Below are positions 46,780 to 55,662 of a DNA stretch of 56,753 bases, one piece after another (the stretch's first letter is position 1; every line of letters starts with the position of its first letter). Source of the DNA: Gemmataceae bacterium (GTDB taxonomy: Bacteria; Planctomycetota; Planctomycetia; Gemmatales; Gemmataceae); assembly GCA_025055795.1 (NCBI GenBank), contig JANWVV010000030.1:1-56753 (forward strand), written 5' to 3'. Below the pieces are notes generated by a model. It worked only from the letters and a program-made list of their open reading frames with translations, was not told the DNA's origin and made no database searches. A program made the position numbers and the translations under genes.

Positions 46780-47775
46780 ATGTCGTATTCCTCTCCCACC
46801 CGACGTCGGTTGTCATCACGAGCATTTACCTTGATCGAACTACTGGTGGTGATCGCGATTATTGCGATTCTCATTGGCCTGCTACTTCCAGCAGTGCAAA
46901 AAGTCCGCGAGGCGGCCGCCCGGATGAGTTGCCAAAACAACTTGAAGCAGTGGGGTTTAGCACAACATACCTACCACGATAGCACCGGTTTTTTCCCGCC
47001 CGGCGGTTTGGTGGGTCGCGACTTCGGTGGAAGCTGGAACTGGTCGGATTGGGGTGATGATCGCGGCACCTGGATCGTTTACAGCCTACCCTACGTTGAA
47101 CAGCAAGCACTTTTCCAGTTATTCCCACAACCTATTTCACGTGTGTATAACTCCGCGGGTATTGCTCGTTCCCAAGCAGGTTTCACTAGTTTCCGACCCA
47201 AAATCTTCCGTTGTCCCAGTGATGGCTGGAATCCAGAGGATTCATTGTGCAATTATGTCGGCAGCCTCGGACCACAATGTACCATAGGACCGTGTGGTTA
47301 TGATCCTTACCAAGCCTTGTGTAATCAGCCGGGCATCGGTGTACCAGCTAGTCCTGATCATGGGAACACTCTTAGTGCTGGTGACATACGGGGTATGTAT
47401 AATCGGCTAGGTGCTCGCATCAACATGGCATCGGTCACCGATGGCTTGTCTAATACGATTCTGATTGGCGAAATCCTGCCTGAATGGCATGACCATTTCT
47501 GGAGTGGTTCATGGTCGCACTATAACGGCGGCGCCTCACATGCGACGACGATTGTGCCCATCAATTACCCCAGTGATGCCCGCACCTGGTGCTCACCTGC
47601 TGACCGATCGTTCCAAAACTGGAACTTATCTTGGGGTTTCAAGTCCCGCCATACAGGCGGCGTTAACTTCGTCTTTGGTGATGGATCAGTACGCTTTGTC
47701 CGACAAAACATCAACATGACCACCTATGTGTTGATGGGTGCACGCAACGACGGTCGTCCCATACCTAATGAATGA
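46780..47775 (+). CDS. DUF1559 pseudopilin-like protein
   Basis: 331 residues. The N-terminus RAFTLIELLVVIAIIAILIGLLLPAVQKVREAA is a type-IV prepilin/type-II pseudopilin leader: cleavage after Ala-15 in the RAF|TLIE region by prepilin peptidase, N-methylation, and helix-driven assembly. Residues ~50-331 form the planctomycete DUF1559 domain, with SCQNNLKQWGLAQHTYHDSTGFFPPGG at its start, a VTDGLSNTILIGE segment and the end signature GVNFVFGDGSVRFV. GAGGAGG precedes the ATG. Planctomycete genomes carry many copies, each often followed by a small lipoprotein gene, as here. Confidence 0.93.
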   Translation: MSYSSPTRRRLSSRAFTLIELLVVIAIIAILIGLLLPAVQKVREAAARMSCQNNLKQWGLAQHTYHDSTGFFPPGGLVGRDFGGSWNWSDWGDDRGTWIVYSLPYVEQQALFQLFPQPISRVYNSAGIARSQAGFTSFRPKIFRCPSDGWNPEDSLCNYVGSLGPQCTIGPCGYDPYQALCNQPGIGVPASPDHGNTLSAGDIRGMYNRLGARINMASVTDGLSNTILIGEILPEWHDHFWSGSWSHYNGGASHATTIVPINYPSDARTWCSPADRSFQNWNLSWGFKSRHTGGVNFVFGDGSVRFVRQNINMTTYVLMGARNDGRPIPNE

Positions 47776-48124
47776 GCTGTCGGTCATCCGTCCATCGTGG
47801 AAAATCTGGCCACGGGAGCTCTCCTCGGGGCTACAACGAGTTGGCTCCCCATGGAAAGTGGATATGTAGCAAAATCTGCAATCGGACATTGCTTTAGGTG
47901 TCTTGTATGGTTCCAAACACAAACAAAGCCTGATCGCGTTGCGAATGCTGAGCCAGGCAGCTTCGTTGTACATAAGTTGTTGTTGTGGCCCTAGCCTCCC
48001 GAGAATTAGGGTATAACAGCGTATTTGTGATTCTGTTAGCACAATCGACATAAAATCACTGATAACAGTTTGCTTGTTCAAAGCATACTATGAACAAGCA
48101 AACTGTCAAATGAGGTGTAATTAA
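47776..48124 (+). other. Intergenic region between pseudopilin and lipoprotein genes (349 bp)
   Basis: Non-coding spacer. Its last 60 bp contain the 16-bp inverted repeat (listed separately) and a GAGGTG Shine-Dalgarno. No other signal is recognised. Confidence 0.45.
48065..48106. repeat. Perfect 16-bp inverted repeat
   Basis: ACAGTTTGCTTGTTCA (48065-48080) and TGAACAAGCAAACTGT (48091-48106) are exact reverse complements around a 10-nt loop (AAGCATACTA). No T-run follows on either strand, so it is not a typical terminator. It ends 18 nt before the lipoprotein TTG start and 5 nt before that gene's Shine-Dalgarno. Confidence 0.85.
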
Positions 48125-48673
48125 TTGATCAAATTGGGGATGCAAATGAACAGATATTGTATCACTCGTCATGGTTGGATTGTCTGCTTGAGTATGGGAT
48201 TGGCGGGATGCGCGGAAAGAGTTGTACCTGTCGAAGGGTTTGTAACGCTCGACGGTCAACCAGTTGTCCAAGCCACAGTTACTTTTACCTCCGAGGATGG
48301 CAGTAAAGTTTATAGCGCTCAAACCGACGACAACGGTAAGTTTTCACTAAGTAGCCCCAAAGGACCAGGGGCAGCACCAGGTAGCTACAAAGTCACTGTT
48401 GTTAAGTACGGCACTATCGCAACCGCCCCGATTGATCCTGCTGACATGAGCGATCCTGCCAAAATGAAGGATTATGTTTCGCAGATGAAAAAATACGCCG
48501 ACATGAGCGGTCCACCCAAAGGACCCATGCCGCCAATGCCGGGCAAAGTGGGCAGTAGCGGGGCAAAATCGGAGTTACCTGAGGTCTATGCCAAGCTGGA
48601 CACCACCCCCCTGCGGGTAACCATCCCTTCAAGTGGGCCAGTTAAGATTGAATTACAAAAATCCAAACGTTAG
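48125..48673 (+). CDS. Small lipoprotein with carboxypeptidase-regulatory-like domain
   Basis: 182 residues from a TTG with GAGGTG 7 nt upstream; ATG 48146 would give 175 and begins directly at a signal. The lipobox MGLAGC predicts a lipid-anchored cysteine. VPVEGFVTLDGQPVVQATVTFTSEDGSKVYSAQTDDNGKFSL is a transthyretin/carboxypeptidase-regulatory beta-sandwich, very common in planctomycete lipoproteins that neighbour DUF1559 genes. A Met/Pro/Lys-rich loop (~110-145) is inserted before the last strands (TPLRVTIPSSGPVKIEL). Confidence 0.85.
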   Translation: MIKLGMQMNRYCITRHGWIVCLSMGLAGCAERVVPVEGFVTLDGQPVVQATVTFTSEDGSKVYSAQTDDNGKFSLSSPKGPGAAPGSYKVTVVKYGTIATAPIDPADMSDPAKMKDYVSQMKKYADMSGPPKGPMPPMPGKVGSSGAKSELPEVYAKLDTTPLRVTIPSSGPVKIELQKSKR

Positions 48674-48816
48674 ATCTAACCCGAGGGCAAGGCACATTGA
48701 GTGGCTCTGGTATATACTGGATTTGTGAACCTCACTATAGCGTGTTGTGTGGAGAGGCTAATCTTTGCGGTGCAGCAACTTTCTAGCGCCGCCCTAGCAA
48801 CTAAGCTTATTATCCC

Positions 48817-50004
48817 ATGAAATGGCGTATCATTTTCAGGATGCGCCGCTTAGCGGCTGCAATTATTTCTATCGTACTGCTCGGTGCAGTTACCGTATAC
48901 CTGTGGCGGCAACCGACCCCAGCAGAATTACTTGTGCAAGGGCGATTAGCCCTCGAACAAGGAGACACCCAGCAGCTAGAGACCATCCTCGCACAGTTAG
49001 AGAAAGCCGGCCACACGAATTATTATCGCCTGCTGCGTGGAGAATGGTTGTGGAGCCGCGGTGACGTACACTCCGCCTTGGCTTTGGTGCTGAACGTCAG
49101 CCAGGAAGGCCCCCTCCGCACCCAAGCCACCCTGCTGACTGCACGATGTTTACTCGCCTTGGAGCAGTATCAGGAGGCATACAAACTTCTGGCCCAAGTG
49201 CTCCAGGAGGATGAACTCCAAGTCGATGCTCATCGCGGGCTGGCGGCACTAACGTATGATTTAGGCCAATGGCAACAGGCGGAATACCATCTCCGTCAGG
49301 TAGCTGCCCTGGATTCCCAGGACGCTCGCCCTTTACGGCTGCTCGGGCTGATGTACAAGGACCTGGCCCGTTGGGAGGAAGCCGAAAGCGTCCTGCGAGC
49401 CGGCCTCCAGCGGTCCCCCCCTGAACCGTTGCTTACAAACATCCATCTGGACCTGGCCGAGGTTCTGATTCGCCGCTCGCAGTTTGAGGAAGCGTTGCGG
49501 CTTTTGGCTAGCCGCCAACCTAGCCATGACTCGGAAGGAAACCGTAACTGGCACTATCTTCGTGCCGAGGCTTTCTACGGGTTGGGCCGGATAGCAGAGG
49601 CAGTGCACGAATTGGAAACCGTACCGCGTGAGCAATGGAGTGCTAGCATGTGGCGCTGTGCTGGCCGAGCCCACCGCGATCGGGATCATCTCCACGAGGC
49701 TACCAAGTGTCTGGAAAAAGCGGTCCAATTAGACCGCACCGACGCCGAATCGTGGCATCTGCTTGCCCAGATTTACGATGCCTTTGGGCAAAAGCAGGCG
49801 GCGGCAGAAGCCCGCCGGCAAACAGAGCAGCTGCACAGTCATCTGGAGCGACTGACCACGTTGACCCAGCAGGCCATTCAGAAACCGTGGGATCCCCAGG
49901 TCCGGCAAGAGCTGGCAGCCATCCACGAGCAGTTAGGTCAAACCGCCTTGGCCCGTCAATGGCGGCAAGCGGCGGCTGTGTGTGCCGCTGCTCGTCCTCA
50001 GTAA
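48817..50004 (+). CDS. Membrane-anchored TPR-repeat protein
   Basis: 395 residues. One N-terminal membrane helix (AAAIISIVLLGAVTVYLW) is followed by tandem tetratricopeptide repeats from ~35 to 380. Recognisable units include ALTYDLGQWQQAEYHLRQVAALDSQ, LGLMYKDLARWEEAESVLRAGLQRSP, LAEVLIRRSQFEEALRLL and GRAHRDRDHLHEATKCLEKAVQLD. TPR arrays are protein-interaction scaffolds. No enzymatic domain is present, and neighbours give no partner. Confidence 0.87.
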   Translation: MKWRIIFRMRRLAAAIISIVLLGAVTVYLWRQPTPAELLVQGRLALEQGDTQQLETILAQLEKAGHTNYYRLLRGEWLWSRGDVHSALALVLNVSQEGPLRTQATLLTARCLLALEQYQEAYKLLAQVLQEDELQVDAHRGLAALTYDLGQWQQAEYHLRQVAALDSQDARPLRLLGLMYKDLARWEEAESVLRAGLQRSPPEPLLTNIHLDLAEVLIRRSQFEEALRLLASRQPSHDSEGNRNWHYLRAEAFYGLGRIAEAVHELETVPREQWSASMWRCAGRAHRDRDHLHEATKCLEKAVQLDRTDAESWHLLAQIYDAFGQKQAAAEARRQTEQLHSHLERLTTLTQQAIQKPWDPQVRQELAAIHEQLGQTALARQWRQAAAVCAAARPQ

Positions 50005-50206
50005 CCTCTGTAACATTCGATCAGAACACAACTGCCGTTTCCATATTAGTCAACGATGATAAAATACTCCTCGTTGGAGTATCGAATCGATATAAGTTAT
50101 CACACTTCATGACCCAACCCAGCGGTTATTTCACTTTAGGACATGCAAACAAAAAACAGTCATCCCAGGGCTTGTCAAATGGGGATAGGCGGCTTGAAAT
50201 AGCTGT

Positions 50207-51004
50207 GTGTTAGCGCCAGGAACAGGACGCCGCCGTTTGATCTTTTTGGGTACGGGTACCTCGGTGGGGGTACCTGTTATCGGTTGTCGTTGTCCGGTGT
50301 GCCGCTCGGACAATCCCCGCAATCAGCGTTATCGTGCGTCAGTGCTGATCAATACACCCCAGGGTAACATTTTGATTGACACTACGCCGGAACTACGCTT
50401 GCAATTATTGCGGGCCCAAGTGGATGTTGTGCATGCGGTTTTATACACGCACTATCACGCGGACCATCTTTTCGGTCTGGATGACGTACGATTGTTTCCC
50501 TTGCGTCTGGACGGCCCCCTGCCCATCTACTGCACCGACGAGGTAGAAGAGGTCATTCGGCAAGCGTTTGCCTATGCCTTTCACCCCAGTGGGGAAGAGC
50601 TTCCACCCGGTGTACTACCCAAGCTAACGTTCCACCGTATTGCCGAGGAGCCCTTCGAAGTCCTCGGTGAGCGTATTACACCTATCCCCTTACAACATGG
50701 ACGTTTTAATGTCCTGGGCTTCCGGATCGGAGCTGTAGCATACTGCACGGACGTCAGCGGCATCCCGGACCGCAGCTGGCCTTTGTTGTACGACCTGGAC
50801 GTGCTCATCCTGGATGCCCTCCGTCCAGGTAAGCCCCACCCGTCCCACTTTTCCCTCGAGGAAGCTCTGGCCGTTATCGAGCGGGTGCGGCCACGTCGGG
50901 CTTATTTGACCCACATGAGCCATGCCATGGACTACGACGCTCTGGTTCGTCAACTTCCCCCTCACATCGCTCCCGCGTACGATGGACTGAGCTTTGAGTT
51001 CTGA
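50207..51004 (+). CDS. Metallo-beta-lactamase-fold hydrolase, PhnP-like
   Basis: 265 residues. FLGTGTSVGVPVIGCRCPVCRS is the N-terminal signature with the Cys pair that in PhnP binds a structural zinc. TPELRLQLL and VLYTHYHADHLFGLDDVRLFP give the HxHxDH metal site, and later CTDVSG, LDALRPGKPHPSHFSLEEA and LTHMSHAMDYDAL supply further ligands. PhnP hydrolyses cyclic phosphodiesters in phosphonate catabolism, but no phn gene is present, so a general phosphodiesterase role is more likely. The start is GTG 50207, without an obvious Shine-Dalgarno. Confidence 0.9.
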   Translation: MLAPGTGRRRLIFLGTGTSVGVPVIGCRCPVCRSDNPRNQRYRASVLINTPQGNILIDTTPELRLQLLRAQVDVVHAVLYTHYHADHLFGLDDVRLFPLRLDGPLPIYCTDEVEEVIRQAFAYAFHPSGEELPPGVLPKLTFHRIAEEPFEVLGERITPIPLQHGRFNVLGFRIGAVAYCTDVSGIPDRSWPLLYDLDVLILDALRPGKPHPSHFSLEEALAVIERVRPRRAYLTHMSHAMDYDALVRQLPPHIAPAYDGLSFEF

Positions 51005-51165
51005 TTATGTATCTGAAAACCCCGGTAGCTTTCATTGAAAGCTGACCACCCTTTGCGCGGTGACCAACCACCGGTGGTGGTTTGTTCAAGTCCGTCTTGC
51101 TTGCCGCAGTGGGCATGGAGATCATGAAATGATTGCGGCAAAAAAGTGGACGGGAGGATCCGGTC

Positions 51166-52566
51166 ATGCGGGATCTGCCAGAGGATTTGCATGAGCGGTT
51201 ACGTCGGTGGGGACAATTACACCTGCTGCATGGATGGGAGCGACTCAGCGGGGTGGAGCGAGCAGGATTGATCCGCCAGCTGACGGAACTGCCCTGGGAA
51301 GAACTGGTGAGCCTGGCAACGCGGACATCAACATCCAAAAAAGCCTGGGATTATGAAACGCTTGAGCCACCACCGGTATCGCCGGCTGCAACTACTGCGG
51401 AGGAACGAACCGTTGGTCAGGCTACGCTCGCGCAGGGGCGAGTGGCCCTGTTGGTGGTCGCCGGAGGCCAAGGCACACGATTGGGTCGGGACGAACCCAA
51501 GGGACTCTTCCCGATCGGTCCGCTGTCCGGAGCCTCTCTTTTTCAGATCCACGCTGAGAAAGTGCTGGCATTATCCCGCCGTTACCAACGGCCCCTTTTA
51601 TGGCTGATCATGACCAGTCCGGCCACTGATGCCGCTACCCGGGCTTTCTTCGAACAACATGGTTATTTTGGCCTCAAGCAGGACCAGATCCGCTTTTTCC
51701 AGCAAGCTACGGTCCCCGTGCTGTGTGCCCAGAGCCACCGGCTGCTTCTGGAATCCCCTGGCCGCTTGCTTCTTAGTCCCAACGGCCACGGGGGTACGCT
51801 CACTGCCCTGGCCGAACACGGCCTGCTCGACGAACTGGAAAGCCAGGGAATTGACCATATTTTTTACTTCCAGGTCGATAACCCCCTTGTACGCATTGGG
51901 GATGCCGGATTTCTCGGCCGCCACGTGCTTCATCAAGCCGACGTTTCCTCTAAAGTCGTCTGGAAACATCACCCCCAGGAAAAGGTCGGTGTTTTCGCAG
52001 TGCAGCAGGGGCGATGCATCCTGGTGGAATACAGCGATCTACCGCTGGAAGTAGCCCAGCAACAGACTAGTACAGGCCGCCTACGGTTCGCCGCCGGCAA
52101 TCCCGCTATTCACATCTTTCGACGTGACTTTCTCCAGCGTCTGATCACTCATGGTCAACTGCCTTACCATTTGGCGCACAAGGTAGCACCCTACTACGAT
52201 CCAATTCTCAACCAACAGGTGGTTCCCGCTTCACCGAATGCCCTGAAATTCGAACGATTCATCTTTGATGCTCTGCCTCACGCCCGACGCTGGCTGTTGG
52301 TCGAAACACCGCGTGAAGAGGAATTCGCACCTCTGAAAAACGCTGAAGGACCGGATTCACCCACCACCGTACGACAGGCTATTTTGGCGTTGCACCGCCG
52401 CTGGGTGGAGTCCTGTGGCGTACAGGTAGAGGGCAATCCAGCGGTTGAAATATCCCCGTTGTTGGCCATGGACGCCGAGGAACTGGCACAACGCCTGCCT
52501 TCGGGCTACCGCCTGAGTGGACCACTCTACCTACGCCCCCCGCTCAGTGGGATACGCCTACGCTGA
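51166..52566 (+). CDS. UDP-sugar pyrophosphorylase (UDP-HexNAc type, UDPGP family)
   Basis: 466 residues, resembling eukaryotic-type UDP-N-acetylhexosamine pyrophosphorylase (AGX1/UAP1) rather than bacterial GlmU. LLVVAGGQGTRLGRDEPKGLFPIGPLSGASLFQIHAEKV holds the nucleotide-binding loop and Lys. PNGHGGTLTALAEHGLLDELESQGIDHIFYFQVDNPLVRI provides the uridine and metal sites, and FIFDALPHARRWLLVETPREEEFAPLKNAEGPDSPTT is the conserved sugar/Lys segment. It catalyses sugar-1-P + UTP to UDP-sugar + PPi. GGAGG 8 nt before ATG 51166 decides the start. It is followed by a GDP-mannose enzyme gene. Confidence 0.9.
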   Translation: MRDLPEDLHERLRRWGQLHLLHGWERLSGVERAGLIRQLTELPWEELVSLATRTSTSKKAWDYETLEPPPVSPAATTAEERTVGQATLAQGRVALLVVAGGQGTRLGRDEPKGLFPIGPLSGASLFQIHAEKVLALSRRYQRPLLWLIMTSPATDAATRAFFEQHGYFGLKQDQIRFFQQATVPVLCAQSHRLLLESPGRLLLSPNGHGGTLTALAEHGLLDELESQGIDHIFYFQVDNPLVRIGDAGFLGRHVLHQADVSSKVVWKHHPQEKVGVFAVQQGRCILVEYSDLPLEVAQQQTSTGRLRFAAGNPAIHIFRRDFLQRLITHGQLPYHLAHKVAPYYDPILNQQVVPASPNALKFERFIFDALPHARRWLLVETPREEEFAPLKNAEGPDSPTTVRQAILALHRRWVESCGVQVEGNPAVEISPLLAMDAEELAQRLPSGYRLSGPLYLRPPLSGIRLR

Positions 52567-52646
52567 GTAACTTAAGCTAAGTACAACGGCAGGACCAAGT
52601 ACTCACGCATTTGAGGTACAGGAGTGACTTTTCGCATGGGGGAACT

Positions 52647-53741
52647 ATGGAATTGCAAGCAATGATCATGGCGGGCGGAGGTGGCACACGTTTCTGGCCC
52701 CGCAGCCGACGCTCCTGCCCTAAACAGTTTTTGCGCTTCCGCGGCGAACGCACCCTTCTTCAGGAAACTGTCGAGCGTCTGACCGCCCAGGTGTCGCCGG
52801 AACGCCTCTGGGTCATCACCGCGCAGGCCCATCTTCCTTTGGCGGTGGAACAATTGGCCGGATTGGTACCACCCGAACAGATCATCGGCGAACCCTACGG
52901 ACGGGACACCGCTCCCTGTGTGGGATTAGGTGCGGCCTTAATTGCTCGGCGTCATCCGCAGGCTGCCGTTCTGGTACTACCTGCCGATCATATCATCGAA
53001 CCAGTACAGGAGTTTCGTCGCGCGCTTCACGCAGCAGTGCAATTCCTGCACGACTGGCCCGATTATCTGATCACCTTTGGTATTCGTCCCAGTTACCCGG
53101 CGACCGGTTATGGTTACATCCGCCGCGGCCAATCGATCGGTAGCCGACAGCAAGTGTACGCTTCACACGTGCTGGAATTTTGCGAGAAACCGGACTTCAA
53201 CACCGCCGAGCGGTTCGTTGCCAGCGGAGAATATTTCTGGAATAGCGGCATTTTCCTGTGGCGAGCCGAGACCATTCTTCAGGAGCTGTCACGTCGACGA
53301 CCGACTTTGTACGCGGTAGTCAAAAGGATTGCCGAATTCTGGGATACACCGCAACGTGATTCCGTTTTCCAGCAAGCCTATGCAACAGCGGACAAAATCA
53401 GCGTTGACTACGCCATCATGCAGGACGCTGGCCGCGAAGGCCGTGTGTTGGTCGTTCATGCCCCCTTTCAGTGGGATGACGTAGGCTCGTGGCTAGCGTT
53501 GGAACGCCATAATCCGCAAGACGCCGCCGGCAACACTGTGCAAGGTCGCCACTGCGGCGTGGACACCCACAATTGTGTCATCGTTGGTGATCCTGATCAC
53601 CTGATTGCCACTTTGGGTGTTCGCGATCTGGTGATAGTCCAGTGCGGCTCGGCAACGTTGGTAACAACGCGTCAGAAAGAAGCCGAAGTGAAAAAACTGG
53701 TGGAAACGTTGCAAAACCAAGGCTGGGAGCAATACCTATAA
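52647..53741 (+). CDS. manC: Mannose-1-phosphate guanylyltransferase
   Basis: 364 residues. It makes GDP-mannose from Man-1-P and GTP for polysaccharides and glycoconjugates. MIMAGGGGTRFWPRSRRSCPKQFL is the nucleotide loop and Lys, EPYGRDTAPCVGLGA the NTP-binding segment, LPADHIIEPVQEF the metal/sugar motif, CEKPDFNTAERFVASGEYFWNSGIFLW the product-binding site, and FQWDDVGSWLALERH the end. There is no C-terminal phosphomannose isomerase domain, so it is monofunctional. ATG 52647 is preceded by GGGGG; a TTG at 52611 gives 12 extra residues and is unlikely. It lies 80 nt after the UDP-sugar enzyme gene. Confidence 0.94.
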   Translation: MELQAMIMAGGGGTRFWPRSRRSCPKQFLRFRGERTLLQETVERLTAQVSPERLWVITAQAHLPLAVEQLAGLVPPEQIIGEPYGRDTAPCVGLGAALIARRHPQAAVLVLPADHIIEPVQEFRRALHAAVQFLHDWPDYLITFGIRPSYPATGYGYIRRGQSIGSRQQVYASHVLEFCEKPDFNTAERFVASGEYFWNSGIFLWRAETILQELSRRRPTLYAVVKRIAEFWDTPQRDSVFQQAYATADKISVDYAIMQDAGREGRVLVVHAPFQWDDVGSWLALERHNPQDAAGNTVQGRHCGVDTHNCVIVGDPDHLIATLGVRDLVIVQCGSATLVTTRQKEAEVKKLVETLQNQGWEQYL

Positions 53742-53988
53742 CGCATTAAAAAAATACAAAACCTTATACTTGGCAGGATGAATTCCCGGACTTATCACTT
53801 TAGCAAAAGCCCGAAAAAAAGTAACCCATTTTTTATCGTCGATGGACAAGCAGACATACGTAACAGTCCTTGGAGGGTTGTCACCGCCGGTAGAATGAAT
53901 TGTCACACAAGTTGGTGATTTCTGACCATGTGTCCGTTTGAAATAAACATGCGGCAAGCTGCTCGTTTAGCCAAGAGGGAGTGAAAAA

Positions 53989-54531
53989 TTGTCCGTCCCC
54001 GTGCCTAAGACAGACCAGGCTGATGGCCGTACCCTGCCCCCCGATGGGGTGCTGTTAGGCATCGACTACGGAGCCGTACGGATCGGCGTCGCCATGTGCG
54101 ATCCGGAAAGACGGATTGCCTCGCCGTTGCAGACATACGTCCGACGACAACCGCTAAGCGACGCTGGACACTTTGCTCATTTGGCATCTGAGGTCCGGGC
54201 CGTCGGCATTGTGGTAGGTTTGCCGTTACACGCCGATGGCCGCGAAAGCCGTTCCTCCCAGGAGGCCCGCCACTTTGCCGCCTGGCTCGCTGCCGTCACA
54301 GGATTGCCCGTCGTCTTTTGGGACGAACGCTTTACCACGGGTGCCGCGGAAAACGTTCTGATCCAAGCCCGGCTAACCCATCAACAACGCCGCTTGCGGC
54401 GTGACCGAGTCGCCGCCCAGATGATCCTGCAGAGCTTTCTGGACGCCGGCTGCCCCCCCCACGGTTATCAACCCCCAGCACCATCTGTGGACGATCTAAA
54501 ACAGACCCGAACGAGTCAGGAGGCCGATTAA
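53989..54531 (+). CDS. ruvX: RuvX / YqgF Holliday junction resolvase-like nuclease
   Basis: 180 residues, RNase H-fold. LGIDYGAVRIGVAMCDPERRIASPL carries the first catalytic Asp, IVVGLPLHADGRESRSSQEARHFAAWL the second motif, and VVFWDERFTTGAAENVL the third. RRDRVAAQMILQSFLD contains the last Asp. In bacteria YqgF acts in 16S rRNA 5'-end maturation and is also named a putative resolvase. The TTG start at 53989 has a GGGAG ~8 nt upstream. N- and C-terminal extensions (~20 and ~25 residues) are present. Confidence 0.93.
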   Translation: MSVPVPKTDQADGRTLPPDGVLLGIDYGAVRIGVAMCDPERRIASPLQTYVRRQPLSDAGHFAHLASEVRAVGIVVGLPLHADGRESRSSQEARHFAAWLAAVTGLPVVFWDERFTTGAAENVLIQARLTHQQRRLRRDRVAAQMILQSFLDAGCPPHGYQPPAPSVDDLKQTRTSQEAD

Positions 54532-54672
54532 ACGGCTGCGGAACCCCAAACGGCCACGCGGTGTCCAATCGTATAAAGCCACAACGGAGCCGCCGCCGCG
54601 TCAGTGATTTTGGGCCACGGCAGCGGAGAGCGTTATCGAACACACCAGCTATTGATTGAAGGAAAGTCCCTT

Positions 54673-55662
54673 ATGTCTTCTCAATCCACCCATCGCAGGA
54701 AAACCAGCCGTGCGGTAGCGTCCTCAACAGTAGCTGCCAGTAACGATCGTGCCTTGCCACGCCCTTCGCCAGGCTATCGACCCCTATCTCCCAACGAGCA
54801 ATTTTACGCCTGGTTGATTTTCGGAGGCCTGTTGATCGTTGGCTTCTTCTTTGGCATAGTTGCCGGCTATCAGCGGCCTCAGGTAATTGCCTACTACCCG
54901 GAACAAAAGGCACCCGATTCCTCAGCAGCGCCCAAACAAACCAAGGACCCAAGCAGCCCGGGCACTTCCCCAACTTCCCAGAACATATCAAATCAGCCGG
55001 ATGCAGGCTCCCAGCCCCCCAAGCGGATCGAAAAAGAGGGTTCCAACAAGTCAACGACAGTGAATGGCGAGAACAAAACACCGCCTTCGCCACCACCCCA
55101 GAATCCAATAGTTCCTCAGTCCCCCGAACTTCCACCGCCCAAAGAGCCTGGGATGAATTCCATCATGCCCAAAGGCCCAGACACACCTCCCAAAGGACCA
55201 TTGTCCACGGAAATGCCCCTACCAAAAGAACCGATGGCAAACGCCACCATGCCCAAAGACGCAAAAGTGCCCAGCAAGGAACCATCACCCAAGTCGCCTC
55301 CCAGTGTTAATGCTCCGATGCCTAAAGGTGGAACCACAAAACTGCCTGAAGGAGTCACGCCGGTATCGTTCCAGAAAGACGTACTACCGATCTTCCGTAC
55401 CTATTGTTTGAATTGTCACGGTGCGGGCAGCGGTAAGCCGAAAGGAGGGGTCGATTTACGCACGGTGGCGGCCATCAAAAGAGGGGGCGGTGCCCCGATA
55501 CTTGTTGTCGGCCAGCCCGAAAAAAGTGCTATTTATACGACCATTGAAGATATGTCCATGCCGCCGGAAGGCCGGCGGCCCACACCCCAGGAATTAGCCA
55601 TCATCCGTAATTGGATCCTAACAGGACCGGCGACGGGGTTTTCCAACCCCCTGGAATTGTAG
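54673..55662 (+). CDS. Membrane-anchored c-type cytochrome-like protein with Pro-rich linker
   Basis: 329 residues. A cytoplasmic basic N-terminus precedes one helix (WLIFGGLLIVGFFFGIVAGY, ~48-67). A long Pro/Lys/Ser linker (~80-225) contains several imperfect MPK-P repeats (for example SIMPKGPDTPPKGP, EMPLPKEPMANATMPKD). The C-terminal PSCyt1 domain starts at VSFQKDVLPIFRTYCLNCHGAGSG (haem motif CLNCH) and ends with IEDMSMPPEGRRPTPQELAIIRNWILTG. AAGGAA precedes ATG 54673. The last 130 bp are overlapped antisense by the integrase gene. Confidence 0.88.
   Translation: MSSQSTHRRKTSRAVASSTVAASNDRALPRPSPGYRPLSPNEQFYAWLIFGGLLIVGFFFGIVAGYQRPQVIAYYPEQKAPDSSAAPKQTKDPSSPGTSPTSQNISNQPDAGSQPPKRIEKEGSNKSTTVNGENKTPPSPPPQNPIVPQSPELPPPKEPGMNSIMPKGPDTPPKGPLSTEMPLPKEPMANATMPKDAKVPSKEPSPKSPPSVNAPMPKGGTTKLPEGVTPVSFQKDVLPIFRTYCLNCHGAGSGKPKGGVDLRTVAAIKRGGGAPILVVGQPEKSAIYTTIEDMSMPPEGRRPTPQELAIIRNWILTGPATGFSNPLEL

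Noticed and set aside
46602..46982. 126-codon frame overlapping the pseudopilin start
   Set aside because: The pseudopilin leader in the other frame is unmistakable and has the better Shine-Dalgarno.
49650..50213. 187-codon plus-strand frame at the TPR gene end
   Set aside because: It is an out-of-frame overlap of the TPR repeats; its non-overlapping tail has no features.
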